A DNA stretch of 53,819 bases from Streptomyces rubellomurinus (GTDB taxonomy: Bacteria > Actinomycetota > Actinomycetes > Streptomycetales > Streptomycetaceae): positions 1 through 53,819 of the forward strand of contig NZ_JZKH01000052.1 in assembly GCF_000961885.1 (NCBI RefSeq), in the 5' to 3' direction. Under the pieces are notes generated by a model, which was not told the DNA's origin, searched no databases, and worked only from the letters and a program-made list of their open reading frames with translations. Within the stretch, counting starts at the first letter, position 1, and the number at the start of each line of letters is the position of its first letter. Shown piece by piece: positions 39,225 to 46,715 of the stretch. Made by a program: the position numbers and the translations under genes.

Positions 39225-39272
39225 GGGCTCAGTCCGAGGAGGGCTCAGTCCGAGTTGGGCTCAGTCCGAGTT
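39225..39272 (-). repeat. Triple 16-bp tandem repeat spanning a stop codon
   Basis: Three head-to-tail copies of GGGCTCAGTCCGAGKW (39225, 39241, 39257) cover the 3' end of the minus-strand gene. TCA, which is TGA on the minus strand, occurs at 39261, 39245 and 39229. The 16-bp spacing places a stop codon in each of the three minus-strand frames. Confidence 0.92.
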
Positions 39273-39671
39273 GGGCCAGACCAGCACGCCGGGCCCGTCC
39301 GGGGTGACCACCGGCACCCACGCCTCGTCGATCTCCCGGGCCCGGCCCTCGTCCACCCGCAGCGCGTGCGGCTCCTCGGCCCGCCCGTCGCACGCCCAGT
39401 AGACGATGCCCGCCACGAGCGCGCGCAGCCTCCGGTCCCGGGCGTCGGCGCCGCAGGGCTCGCCCCCGCCCTCGAACAGCTCGCGCAGGCCGGCCGTCGC
39501 GCCGGGGCCGCACACCGGGACCAGGAAGCCCTCCACCCGGCCCTGGCGGCACGCGGTGCCGCCGTACTGGTGCCGGTGGACGACCCCGGTCGGAGCCTCG
39601 ACCACCACGTACAGCCAACCGCTCTCCGCCATCCCGTCAGGGTCGAGGGACACGAAACGTCGAAAGCCCAT
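39261..39671 (-). CDS. Small protein of unknown function (possibly DUF6210)
   Basis: A 136-residue soluble protein with no signal peptide or membrane segment. It begins MGFRRFVSLDPDGMAESG. The core has WLYVVVEAPTGVVHRHQYGG, FLVPVCGPGATAGLRELF and a C-terminal beta-rich part ending in LVWPNSD. I think it belongs to DUF6210, but this is memory. Such short actinomycete-restricted proteins near SUKH-type genes are often orphan immunity proteins; that is inference. An ATG at 39632 is an alternative start. The stop codon lies in the first copy of a tandem repeat. Confidence 0.7.
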   Translation of the reverse strand: MGFRRFVSLDPDGMAESGWLYVVVEAPTGVVHRHQYGGTACRQGRVEGFLVPVCGPGATAGLRELFEGGGEPCGADARDRRLRALVAGIVYWACDGRAEEPHALRVDEGRAREIDEAWVPVVTPDGPGVLVWPNSD

Positions 39672-39734
39672 GGGCGGCAGTCTTCCCGACCGCCGCCCAC
39701 GGGCTCAACGGCTTTGCCGGCCCCGGGCTCCCGG

Positions 39735-40196
39735 TCAGGCCGGTTCCGCCAACTTCGCTGCCACAGCGGCCAGTCGGCCGGTTCCGGCGGCCACGCCGAG
39801 GCCGTCCATGTAGTCGCGGACGTGCACGATCCGGCCGCCCCGGGCCCGGAGCACCAGCAGCCCGGGGAACGCGAACGGCTTGCCCGTCCCGCTGATCGTG
39901 CCGTGCACCACCTGTTCGACCACCACCACCTCCGGGTCCGCGCCCGGGTGCGCGGCCACCTCGCGGATCTCCGCCACCCGTGCCGCACTCGCCCCCCACG
40001 CGGCCCGGTACCCGGCCCGCACCTCCTCCCGGCCCCGGTAGGCCTCGGGCATCCCGGGGAACAGGAACGGGAACTCGTGCACGGCGTCCTCGGCGTAGAG
40101 GTCGGCGAGCGCGTCCGCGTCCATGTCGAGCATCGCCTGCCGGTACCGCGCGAGGAGCTCGAACGGGCCCGGCCCGGTGGGGTGTTGGTCGGTCAT
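39735..40196 (-). CDS. SnoaL/NTF2-like protein
   Basis: A 153-residue cone-fold protein. LLARYRQAMLDMDADALADL begins the first helix, YAEDAVHEFPFLFPGMPEAY the acidic pocket, and GKPFAFPGLLVLRARGGRIV with HVRDYMD the closing strands. Members act as isomerases or hydrolases or bind small ligands, and the substrate cannot be told. I chose the ATG at 40196 because GGAGGAG lies 9 bases before it; the GTG nine bases upstream is too close to that site. Confidence 0.85.
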   Translation of the reverse strand: MTDQHPTGPGPFELLARYRQAMLDMDADALADLYAEDAVHEFPFLFPGMPEAYRGREEVRAGYRAAWGASAARVAEIREVAAHPGADPEVVVVEQVVHGTISGTGKPFAFPGLLVLRARGGRIVHVRDYMDGLGVAAGTGRLAAVAAKLAEPA

Positions 40197-40247
40197 GGCT
40201 GCCACTCCTCCGCTGGTCCGGTGATCACCCCACCCTAGGCCGACTGT

Positions 40248-40826
40248 CTACGTGACCAGGTGGAAGGCCGGGTGCCGCAGCCAGGCCGCCAGGAACTCCG
40301 CGTCGCCGACGTGCCGGAACCACCGCTCGCCGCCCCCGGTGTCGTACGGGACCTCCACCACCCGGCCCGGGAGGGCGGCGACCAGCGCCCGCGCCCCGGC
40401 CAGCAGCGCCTCGTCGCCCGCGTCGTCGCACGGTGTGCGATAGCCCAGCACGCCGTCGAAGTCGACCAGCGCGCCGAGGCGTTCGGCGAGCGCGAGGGCC
40501 AGGTGGCCGAGCATCCGGTGGTTCGCCGGGCCGGAGCAGCCCGCGCCGAGCACCAGGCCCTGCACCGGCGGCCGCGGGAACGCCGAGTAGTCCTCGTCCT
40601 CCGCCGGCATCTCCTCGTCCTCCGACAGGAAGAACACCCCGAGGTCGGCGAGGTCCGGCTCCACCGGCCCCAGGGCCGTGGCGTCCCGCACCCGGAAGTC
40701 CAGGTCGCCGCCGACCCCGGTCTCGACCGGCGCGCAGAAGCCCTCCAGCCACGCGGCCGCCTCGGCCCGGACGGCCCCGAACTCCCGCCGCTCGAACAGC
40801 CACAGCCCCACTGCCGGTCCCGCCAT
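40248..40826 (-). CDS. Conserved protein of unknown function (possibly DUF6368)
   Basis: A 192-residue acidic soluble protein. It starts MAGPAVGLWLFE, has a very acidic middle (LSEDEEMPAEDEDY) and ends WLRHPAFHLVT. LVLGAGCSGPANHRMLGHLA and VDFDGVLGY lie in between. I recall the GLWL...FHL frame from DUF6368, a Streptomyces family found near polymorphic toxin genes, but this is not certain. The ATG at 40826 follows GGAAGGGTGGG. It is divergent from the SUKH-4-like gene. Confidence 0.7.
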   Translation of the reverse strand: MAGPAVGLWLFERREFGAVRAEAAAWLEGFCAPVETGVGGDLDFRVRDATALGPVEPDLADLGVFFLSEDEEMPAEDEDYSAFPRPPVQGLVLGAGCSGPANHRMLGHLALALAERLGALVDFDGVLGYRTPCDDAGDEALLAGARALVAALPGRVVEVPYDTGGGERWFRHVGDAEFLAAWLRHPAFHLVT

Positions 40827-40926
40827 GCCGCCCACCCTTCCCCGCCCACCATCCTGCCTTCCCCGCGCGCCCGTTGTCAGGGCCGTCACGTACGCTCTGG
40901 CCAGTCATCGGATCGGAGGGGGAGTC

Positions 40927-42000
40927 ATGACGGACCGTACGGGCATCGCCGCGCTGCCGGCGAGCGGCGCCTTCCTGGAGTTCCGCTCCCCCGGCACCGC
41001 GCCGGCCGGGGGCGGGCGGTGGACCGTCCTCGGCGGGACGGCCTACTGCGGCAGCCTGGTCGTCCTCGACGGCGAGACCGGCGAGGTCCGGCTCGCCGAG
41101 GAGTCCGGCCGGGAGGACGAGGGCGACCTGCTCGCCTCCTCGCTGCCCGCGCTCGCCGCCCTGGTGCGGGAGGTCGAGGCGGTCGCGACCGGCGCCGCCG
41201 ACCGCGCGGCGTTCGGCGGCCGCCGGGGTGCCGCGGTGGCGGACGCCGTGCGATCGGCGGCCGAGCAGCGGATGCGGGCGCTCGACCCGGAGCTGTTCAC
41301 CCGGGGCGCCCCGCCCCCGCACTGGCACACCGCGCTGCTGATCGCCGCCCTGGCCTGGGGCGCCCGCCCCGGCGAACCGGACGGCCTCGCCTACGACTTC
41401 GAGCCGGACCTCGTCGCCGACCTGGCCCGCCTGCTCGACGAGGAGGACGCCGCCGTCCGCCGCTACCGCCCCGAGGAGCTGCCCGCCGAGCTCACCCACG
41501 AGCCGACCCGCCGGCTCCTCGTCGAGGCCGGCCTGCCCCTGGAGGGCGAGATGCTCGGCGTCCACCCGGACGCCCCGCTCACCACCATGGCCGCCAGGTA
41601 CCCCGACGACTTCGCCGAGCTCACCCACCACCTCGAACTCGGCTACTGGCCGCACGACCTGGTGATCGCGCTCGACGGCACCACCGGCCGCCTCGAACTC
41701 CCCGGCCTGCACGGCGCCGACGACCCCGCCCGCTACCTCAACCGCGACCTCTCCGCCCTCCTCTACGCCCTGTGGACGTACGAGCGGGTGCGCGCCCACT
41801 GGGACCGCTGGGAGTACGGCGGGCAGGACTGGCACGACGGGGACGGCGACGACGACTGGACGGTCTTCGACCCGCACTCCTTCCTGCGCACCGAGGTCGA
41901 CGGCCTGGTCGAGGCCGTCGACCCGGAGTCCTTCGCCACCCCCCGGCACTCCTGGCGCCTCCTCGCCGAAGACCCCTACACCGGCGGCCTCCTGGCCTGA
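40927..42000 (+). CDS. SUKH-4-like protein (putative orphan immunity protein)
   Basis: A 357-residue soluble protein. An N-terminal part (about 1-175) has WTVLGGTAYCGSLVVLDGET and a C-terminal part (about 185-357) has ELTHEPTRRLLVEAGLPLEG, ELGYWPHDLVIALDG and a C-terminal WRLLAEDPYTGGLLA. Both resemble the SUKH-4 group, whose members often protect against contact-dependent nuclease or deaminase toxins. Two domains in one chain suggest broader or duplicated binding. No toxin gene is visible nearby. The ATG follows CGGAGGGGGAG. Confidence 0.7.
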   Translation: MTDRTGIAALPASGAFLEFRSPGTAPAGGGRWTVLGGTAYCGSLVVLDGETGEVRLAEESGREDEGDLLASSLPALAALVREVEAVATGAADRAAFGGRRGAAVADAVRSAAEQRMRALDPELFTRGAPPPHWHTALLIAALAWGARPGEPDGLAYDFEPDLVADLARLLDEEDAAVRRYRPEELPAELTHEPTRRLLVEAGLPLEGEMLGVHPDAPLTTMAARYPDDFAELTHHLELGYWPHDLVIALDGTTGRLELPGLHGADDPARYLNRDLSALLYALWTYERVRAHWDRWEYGGQDWHDGDGDDDWTVFDPHSFLRTEVDGLVEAVDPESFATPRHSWRLLAEDPYTGGLLA

Positions 42001-42032
42001 CCGGGCCGGTCAGCGGTCGGCCGGTCAGCCGG

Positions 42033-42527
42033 TCAGCCGCTCCGAGGCCCGCGCTTGCGGAGGAGTTCGTCGTCCATGCAGGTCTGGTCCGGGTCCATGA
42101 CGAGGCAGAGGTCGTACCCGTCGTCGTCGCGCTGCACCTTCACGAAGACCGAGCAGGCGCGGGGGTAGCCCACGTCCGGCTTCAGCTCCAGGTCGACGGC
42201 ATCGCTCCCGGTCAGCGGCTCAGGGGGCGGGGAGGTCCGGCGCGAGCCCTTCGGTTCGAGGAAGCTCCACGTCCCGACCGACACGGTCATCGGGCATCCG
42301 TTGTCGGGCACGGCTTGGTCGAGGCCGCTGATGGACACGCTGTGCTCGCCCGCGATGTGCAGCCGGGTGCCGTCCCGGTTGCCCCAGTCCCCCACCAGGT
42401 CGGCCTGCTCGATCACGGCGCGGTCGCCCCCGGCCTCCATGACCGCACAGGCGGCGTAGAGGGCCAGGCCCCCCACCGCCACCGCGCCCCACCGGACGAG
42501 CCGGCCGGCCCGCGTCCCTGAATCCAC
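42033..42527 (-). CDS. Membrane-tethered protein of unknown function
   Basis: A 164-residue protein with a short basic N-terminus, one helix (about 13-31, WGAVAVGGLALYAACAVM) and an external domain. DLVGDWGNRDGTRLHIAGEH suggests a lipocalin-like or META-like beta barrel; C-terminal cysteines (SVFVKV...CLVMDPDQTCMDD) may form disulfides. The GTG at 42527 is three bases after GGGGGAG. It is convergent with the SUKH-4-like gene. No function known. Confidence 0.65.
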   Translation of the reverse strand: MDSGTRAGRLVRWGAVAVGGLALYAACAVMEAGGDRAVIEQADLVGDWGNRDGTRLHIAGEHSVSISGLDQAVPDNGCPMTVSVGTWSFLEPKGSRRTSPPPEPLTGSDAVDLELKPDVGYPRACSVFVKVQRDDDGYDLCLVMDPDQTCMDDELLRKRGPRSG

Positions 42528-42655
42528 GTCTCCCCCACAGATCCGCGGGCCCGCGCCGCGCCCCCGGCGGTACGAACGATCGGCCCGCCGCCAGCCTGGC
42601 ACGCCCCTTGAACACGTTCAACCATGCGGACGGCAACCGGCCACCGCACCGGGGC

Positions 42656-43156
42656 TCAGCGGCCGGACGAGTGCGCCGGCGCGTCCCGAGCCAGTCGGAG
42701 GGCTTCGGCCCTGACCTCCGCGTCGACCTCCGCGGCGGCGCGCCCGGCCCCGAGGTGGACCAGGTCGTACTCGTCGTCGAGCTCGGCGAGCCGTTCGGCC
42801 AGGGGCAGCCGGTGCCCGAAGTGCAGGTGGATCCGGGAGGCGAGCTCCCGGGGAGTCAGCCGACCGGCCAGCGTCCGGTTCGCGAGTGCCCGGACGGCGG
42901 CTTCCCGGCAGGCCTCGCTGCCGACCGGGTGGAAGGTCAGGCCGAGCTCGTCGAGCGCGGCCGGCAGGATCTCCGGCACGTCGCAGTCCGCCTCGCCGCG
43001 CGTGCACGCGGCCAGGGTCCACAGGGCGGGGCCGCCGAGTCCGGCGACGAGTGCGTCGCAGGCGGCGTCGACGACCTCGTGGGCGCGGACCTCACCGATG
43101 GTCCAGAGGGCGGCGCGCTCCTGGAGCTCCCGGGCGGCGGGTTCGGTGGACGACAT
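42656..43156 (-). CDS. Conserved hypothetical soluble protein
   Basis: A 166-residue, mostly helical, acidic protein. It begins SSTEPAARELQERAALWTIG and has GGPALWTLAACTRGEADCDV and RIHLHFGHRLPLAERLAELD. I recognise this pattern from Streptomyces hypothetical proteins but know no role. No ligand motif or signal sequence is seen. The ATG at 43156 lacks a strong ribosome-binding site. Confidence 0.65.
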   Translation of the reverse strand: MSSTEPAARELQERAALWTIGEVRAHEVVDAACDALVAGLGGPALWTLAACTRGEADCDVPEILPAALDELGLTFHPVGSEACREAAVRALANRTLAGRLTPRELASRIHLHFGHRLPLAERLAELDDEYDLVHLGAGRAAAEVDAEVRAEALRLARDAPAHSSGR

Positions 43157-43260
43157 CCGCCCATGGTCCCCGTACGGGTGCGGCGAGGTCGAGCGGGTTT
43201 GGCCGCGGGTGCCCGCCGCACAGGAAGTCGGCCGGGCCGACTTCCCGCGCGGGCGGGGGC

Positions 43261-44223
43261 TCAGCGGCGGGTGGGGAGGGCGAGCACCGTGAGGCCGGCG
43301 GCGAGGACGGCCAGGCCGCACCAGGAGGCGGCCGGGAGGCGTTCGCCGAGGGCGGCGACGCCGAGGAGGGCCGCGACGGCCGGTTCGGCGAGGGTGAGGG
43401 TGGTGGCGGTCTGGGCGGTGGTGTGGCGCAGGCCGTGGCCGAAGAGGCGGTACGCGAGGAGGGTGGTGATCACCCCGAGGTGCAGGACCACGCCGGCGCC
43501 GCGCGCCGTGAGCAGCCAGCCCGCCCCACCGCCGCCGCCGAGCAGCAGCAGCAGCACCGGCGAGACCAGCAGCGCGGCCCCGCCGAACATCGCGCCCATC
43601 ACCCCGCCCGAGGGCCGCCCGTTCGCGATCAGCCGGCCGCCGATCAGCGAGTACACCGCGTACGAGAGCCCGGAGAGCGCCGCGAGCAGCACCCCCAGGA
43701 GGTCCACCGCCCCGCCCCCGCCCGCGAGTTCGGGGCCGAGGACGAGGACGGCGCAGCCGAGCACGGCGAGCCCGGTGGCTCCGGCCCAGCGCCCGCCGGG
43801 CCGGCCCTGCCGGGTGAGCCACCCGAGCAGCCCGGTGAACACCGGCGCGCTGCCGAGCGCGATCACCGTGGCGACGGCGACGCCGGTGCGGGCGACTGCC
43901 GGGTAGAAGGTCAGCGGGTAGCCGACCACCGCCACCGCCCCGAGCGCGAGCAGCCGGCGTTCGCGGGCCCCGCAGGTGCGGGGCAGGGTCCGGGCGGTGC
44001 GGTCGGTGAGGAACAGCAGCAGTCCGCCGAGCACCAGGGCCGCCGCCCCGATCCCGGCGGCCGGGGCGGCGGCGGGTGCGAGGGAGGCCGCCGTCCCGGT
44101 GGTGCCCCAGAGCAGGGCGGCCGCCAGGATCGGCAGCGCGCCGCCGGCCGGCCGGCCGGACGCGGGCACGGGCGTGGAGGTGGGCATGGGCGTGGGCGTG
44201 GGCGCGGACAAACGATGCGGCAC
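43261..44223 (-). CDS. EamA/DMT-family exporter
   Basis: A 320-residue transporter with ten helices in two EamA halves (about 30-160 and 175-315). ILAAALLWGTTGTAASLAP marks the first half, and LAEPAVAALLGVAALGERLP is the typical end of the second. Members export amino acids, purines or drugs. The N-terminus (1-25) is a Pro/Thr-rich cytoplasmic tail. The GTG at 44223 follows GGAAG; an upstream GTG at 44295 is in frame. A possible 14-residue leader peptide lies 138 bp upstream (44361-44405). Confidence 0.88.
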   Translation of the reverse strand: MPHRLSAPTPTPMPTSTPVPASGRPAGGALPILAAALLWGTTGTAASLAPAAAPAAGIGAAALVLGGLLLFLTDRTARTLPRTCGARERRLLALGAVAVVGYPLTFYPAVARTGVAVATVIALGSAPVFTGLLGWLTRQGRPGGRWAGATGLAVLGCAVLVLGPELAGGGGAVDLLGVLLAALSGLSYAVYSLIGGRLIANGRPSGGVMGAMFGGAALLVSPVLLLLLGGGGGAGWLLTARGAGVVLHLGVITTLLAYRLFGHGLRHTTAQTATTLTLAEPAVAALLGVAALGERLPAASWCGLAVLAAGLTVLALPTRR

Positions 44224-44360
44224 AGTCGTGAACTTCCGTCGTCGAAAACCGTCAGTGGGAGTGGTTTCGAGAACGGGCGCACGCCGCAACGACACCCGGC
44301 GGCCTCAGCGGGCCGAACCGGGGCTCGGGAAGGGGTCTGCCGACCAGCGCGTACGCCCGA

Positions 44361-44405
44361 TCAGGCGCAGAGCGGTGGCAGCACGGCGTGCCAGTAGAGG
44401 TTCAC
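44361..44405 (-). CDS. Possible leader peptide MNLYWHAVLPPLCA
   Basis: A 14-residue ORF starts with GTG at 44405, exactly seven bases after TAGCAT (44418-44413), the geometry of a leaderless start. It contains Tyr, Trp, His and Cys within 14 codons. It lies in the 340-bp gap between the EamA exporter and the DUF4185 gene, on the same strand as the exporter. It could be an attenuation peptide sensing an aromatic amino acid, or chance. No terminator is obvious between it and the exporter gene. Confidence 0.4.
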   Translation of the reverse strand: MNLYWHAVLPPLCA

Positions 44406-44563
44406 GCCCCCGATGCTACGGCCGGGCCGCACCCATGCCTAGCTCGTTCGGGTGAAGGTTCGTCTCCGATCGACGGCGCGCCGGTGGCCCGCCATAGCCT
44501 CGGGAGACCGCAGGACTCGCCGGCCTCGCCGGACTCGCACAACTCCTCGCCAGGGAAGGCCAC

Positions 44564-45679
44564 ATGACGCACTCGCCCGCCGGGAACGACCTCACCCGCC
44601 GCACGGTCCTCAAGCTCGGCATCGGCGTCGCCGTGGGAGCGGGGGCCTTCGCGGCCGGCGCTCCCGCCGCGATCGCCGGCGGCCCGAACGACCCGACCGC
44701 TCCCACCATCGCGACCAAGGTGAAGAACCTCAGCGGCCTCGCCGAGACCGGGCCGTTCGGCGCGCCGTGGACGGACCTCGGCATCCCCGTGCGGTGCCCG
44801 GACGGCACGATGCTCTTCGTCTGCGGCGACACCTTCGACGGCAGCGGCGTGGGCGACGGCGACTGGTACGCCCCGGTGGGCCTGCGCTCCAGCAGCGCGG
44901 ACCCGAACAACCTGCGCATCGACGGCGTCGTCGGCGGCGACCACGCCCGCAGCCTGGTCGACGAGCCGCACACCTGGGTCGGCGACAAGCGGACGACGGC
45001 GATCCCGTCCGACGCGTTCGTCGTCAACGGCGTGATGTACATGCATCTGATGCGCGGCGTCATCTACGACACCCACCACACGGACTTCTGGCGCTCCACC
45101 GACAACGGCGAGACCTGGGAGTACCTGTGCCAGTGGCCGGCCGACCTGTACGGCGGCCAGTTCCAGCAGAAGACCTACGCCGTGGCCGACGACGGCTACT
45201 GCTACGTGCTGTCGACGGTCTTCAACCGCGACGTCGAATCCGGGATGCTGCTGCACCGGGTGCGCCAGGACAGCCTCGGCAACCCGGACGCCTACGAGCC
45301 GTGGGGCTTCACGGACAGCGGCTGGCAGTGGAACGCGCCCGCCCCGACGACGGTCTTCGGCACTCGCAAGTGGGGCGAGATCTGCTTCCGCGCCATGGAC
45401 GGCAAGTACGTCCTCACCTGGCTGAACATGGACCCGCTGTCGATCAGGGCGATGGTCTTCCCGCTCCCGACCTCGGACCTGACCAGGACGCTGGAGCAGA
45501 CCATGATCCTCCCCTGCGCCCCGGGCCAGGAGGCCGGCAACCTCGTCCTCAGCCCGTACGGCGGCTTCGTGGTCCCCGGCTCGACGTTCGGCGACTTCCA
45601 CATCGTCGTCAGCCAATGGTACGTCCCGGACCCGACGATCTACCGGATCATGCAGTACCGGATCGCGATGCTCTCCTGA
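44564..45679 (+). CDS. Tat-exported DUF4185 protein, possible endo-D-arabinanase-like glycoside hydrolase
   Basis: A 371-residue secreted protein. The Tat signal has LTRRTVLKLGIGVAVGAGAF and an Ala-rich cleavage zone near residue 40. The mature part is a beta-propeller of the DUF4185 type: LGIPVRCPDGTMLFVCGDTF, HTWVGDKRTT, FWRSTDNGETWEYLC and GFVVPGSTFGDFHIVVSQWY. DUF4185 enzymes from mycobacteria and gut bacteria cleave D-arabinan (glycoside hydrolase family GH183), as I recall. Streptomyces walls lack arabinogalactan, so the target may be foreign. The ATG follows GGGAAGG. Confidence 0.8.
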   Translation: MTHSPAGNDLTRRTVLKLGIGVAVGAGAFAAGAPAAIAGGPNDPTAPTIATKVKNLSGLAETGPFGAPWTDLGIPVRCPDGTMLFVCGDTFDGSGVGDGDWYAPVGLRSSSADPNNLRIDGVVGGDHARSLVDEPHTWVGDKRTTAIPSDAFVVNGVMYMHLMRGVIYDTHHTDFWRSTDNGETWEYLCQWPADLYGGQFQQKTYAVADDGYCYVLSTVFNRDVESGMLLHRVRQDSLGNPDAYEPWGFTDSGWQWNAPAPTTVFGTRKWGEICFRAMDGKYVLTWLNMDPLSIRAMVFPLPTSDLTRTLEQTMILPCAPGQEAGNLVLSPYGGFVVPGSTFGDFHIVVSQWYVPDPTIYRIMQYRIAMLS

Positions 45680-45702
45680 ACCCTGCGATCATGAATATTC
45701 AC

Positions 45703-45755
45703 AGGTTGCAGCGTTAACCTATGCAAAATCCAAAGGTGAAGTAGGTTACAAACCT
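45703..45755. promoter_or_regulatory. Paired AGGTT/AACCT inverted repeats in an AT-rich island
   Basis: Two palindromes, AGGTT-N8-AACCT (45703-45720) and AGGTT-ACA-AACCT (45743-45755), lie 22 bp apart in the most AT-rich patch of the window (about 45688-45775). They lie between convergent genes, where a promoter would not be expected. They could be operators of an undetected transcript, or ends of weak hairpins. Confidence 0.45.
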
Positions 45756-45811
45756 TTCATTCCAAGTCGCGCGGTTTGCCCACATGCTGAGATCCGTGCG
45801 ATAGTCGACGC

Positions 45812-45937
45812 AACGAAGACTTCGGCGGGCCCGACCTGGCACTGCCGACGCCCATCGTGCGGCACGCACCCCCTTGGCCGGCGCGATGACTTGCAGGGGC
45901 CCCCATCGCCGGATCACGGCGAACCCGGGGGCCCTGC
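45812..45937 (+). ncRNA. Candidate small RNA in the AT-rich intergenic region
   Basis: TTGCCC (45776-45781) and GATAGT (45800-45805), 18 bp apart, could be a promoter that starts near 45812. The strong hairpin at 45893-45937 would end a transcript of about 125 bases. No ORF with a ribosome-binding site is present. The hairpin alone can be explained as the terminator of the convergent ATPase gene, so this is tentative. Confidence 0.3.
45893..45937 (-). terminator. Terminator of the RsbW-like gene
   Basis: GCAGGGGCCCCC (45893-45904) pairs with GGGGGCCCTGC (45927-45937), with one bulge and an inner CGCCG/CGGCG stem. It lies about 40 bp beyond the stop codon of the minus-strand ATPase gene and could also stop the convergent transcript. 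Confidence 0.65.
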
Positions 45938-45975
45938 GCGTATCCCCGGCCGGTCGCGCCGGCCGGCCGGGCGGC

Positions 45976-46533
45976 TCAGTTCCGGTCGCGCACCTTCAGC
46001 TCGAACCAGACGCCCTTCCCGCGCGGCAGCAGGTCCGCGCCCCAGCGGTCGGCCAGGTCGTCGACGACCTTCAGCCCCCGCCCGCGCTCGTTCACCGGCC
46101 GCGGCTCGGCGAGGATCATGCAGGGCAGCGACCGCGAGGAGTCGCGCACCTCGATCCGCACCCACCCGGGCTTGCGGCCCACGTACAGGCCGATGGTGCG
46201 CCCGCCGGCGTGCCGGACGGCGTTGGCGACCAGCTCGCTGGTGAGTAACTCCCCCGCCTCCAGGTGCTGGTGGAGGCCCCAGGACGCCAGCGCGGAGAGC
46301 ACCAGCCGCCGGGCCACCTTGGCCGACGCCGGCCGGGACGGCAGCCGCACCTCGTTCGGCGAGGACTGGCCGCACAGTCTGGGGGAGTACATCTCCTCCA
46401 GCTCCGCCGAGCTGAGCCGCTCCAACTCCGAGAGTGTGCCCGGGACGTCCGCCCAGGCCGCCTCCGCGACCGCGCCGGCCACGGTAACCACTGACTGATC
46501 TGTTTCGCCCCAACCCGCCATGCGGACCATCAT
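45976..46533 (-). CDS. RsbW-like ATP-binding protein (HATPase_c_2), putative anti-sigma factor
   Basis: A protein of about 185 residues with a GHKL ATPase domain in its C-terminal 120. The N-box is LLTSELVANAVRHAG, the G1 box is degenerate (VRDSSRSLP, with Ser for the usual Gly) and the G2 box is NERGRGLKVVDDLADRWG. An N-terminal extension of about 60 residues precedes it. Streptomyces has many such orphan kinases that bind sigma factors or anti-anti-sigma proteins; the partner is not nearby. Start is uncertain: ATGs at 46533, 46530 and 46521 are in frame and none has a clear ribosome-binding site. Confidence 0.82.
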   Translation of the reverse strand: MMVRMAGWGETDQSVVTVAGAVAEAAWADVPGTLSELERLSSAELEEMYSPRLCGQSSPNEVRLPSRPASAKVARRLVLSALASWGLHQHLEAGELLTSELVANAVRHAGGRTIGLYVGRKPGWVRIEVRDSSRSLPCMILAEPRPVNERGRGLKVVDDLADRWGADLLPRGKGVWFELKVRDRN

Positions 46534-46647
46534 TGCGGAACGCAAGCGGCCGCGTACGGACAATGAGCAAACGATCACGCCCAGTTCGGCATATGCCGGG
46601 AGCAATCCGGAACCACCCGGCGATCGTCCGAACAGGCGTCGGAAAAC

Positions 46648-46689
46648 GCGTCGGGGCCACCCCGGTCAAACCCGGGTTGACCCCGACGC
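46648..46689 (-). terminator. Terminator of L,D-transpeptidase gene 1
   Basis: GCGTCGGGG (46648-46656) and CCCCGACGC (46681-46689) form the base, with CCCGG/CCGGG pairing inside. On the minus strand GTTTTCC follows. It lies 27 bp after the stop codon. Confidence 0.75.
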
Positions 46690-46715
46690 CCGCTCACCAG
46701 CGGCTCAGCGCCCGC

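Noticed and set aside
42220..42649. Alternative coding frames over the membrane-tethered protein gene
   Set aside because: They have no ribosome-binding site, cross the recognised N-terminal helix in another frame and show random composition.
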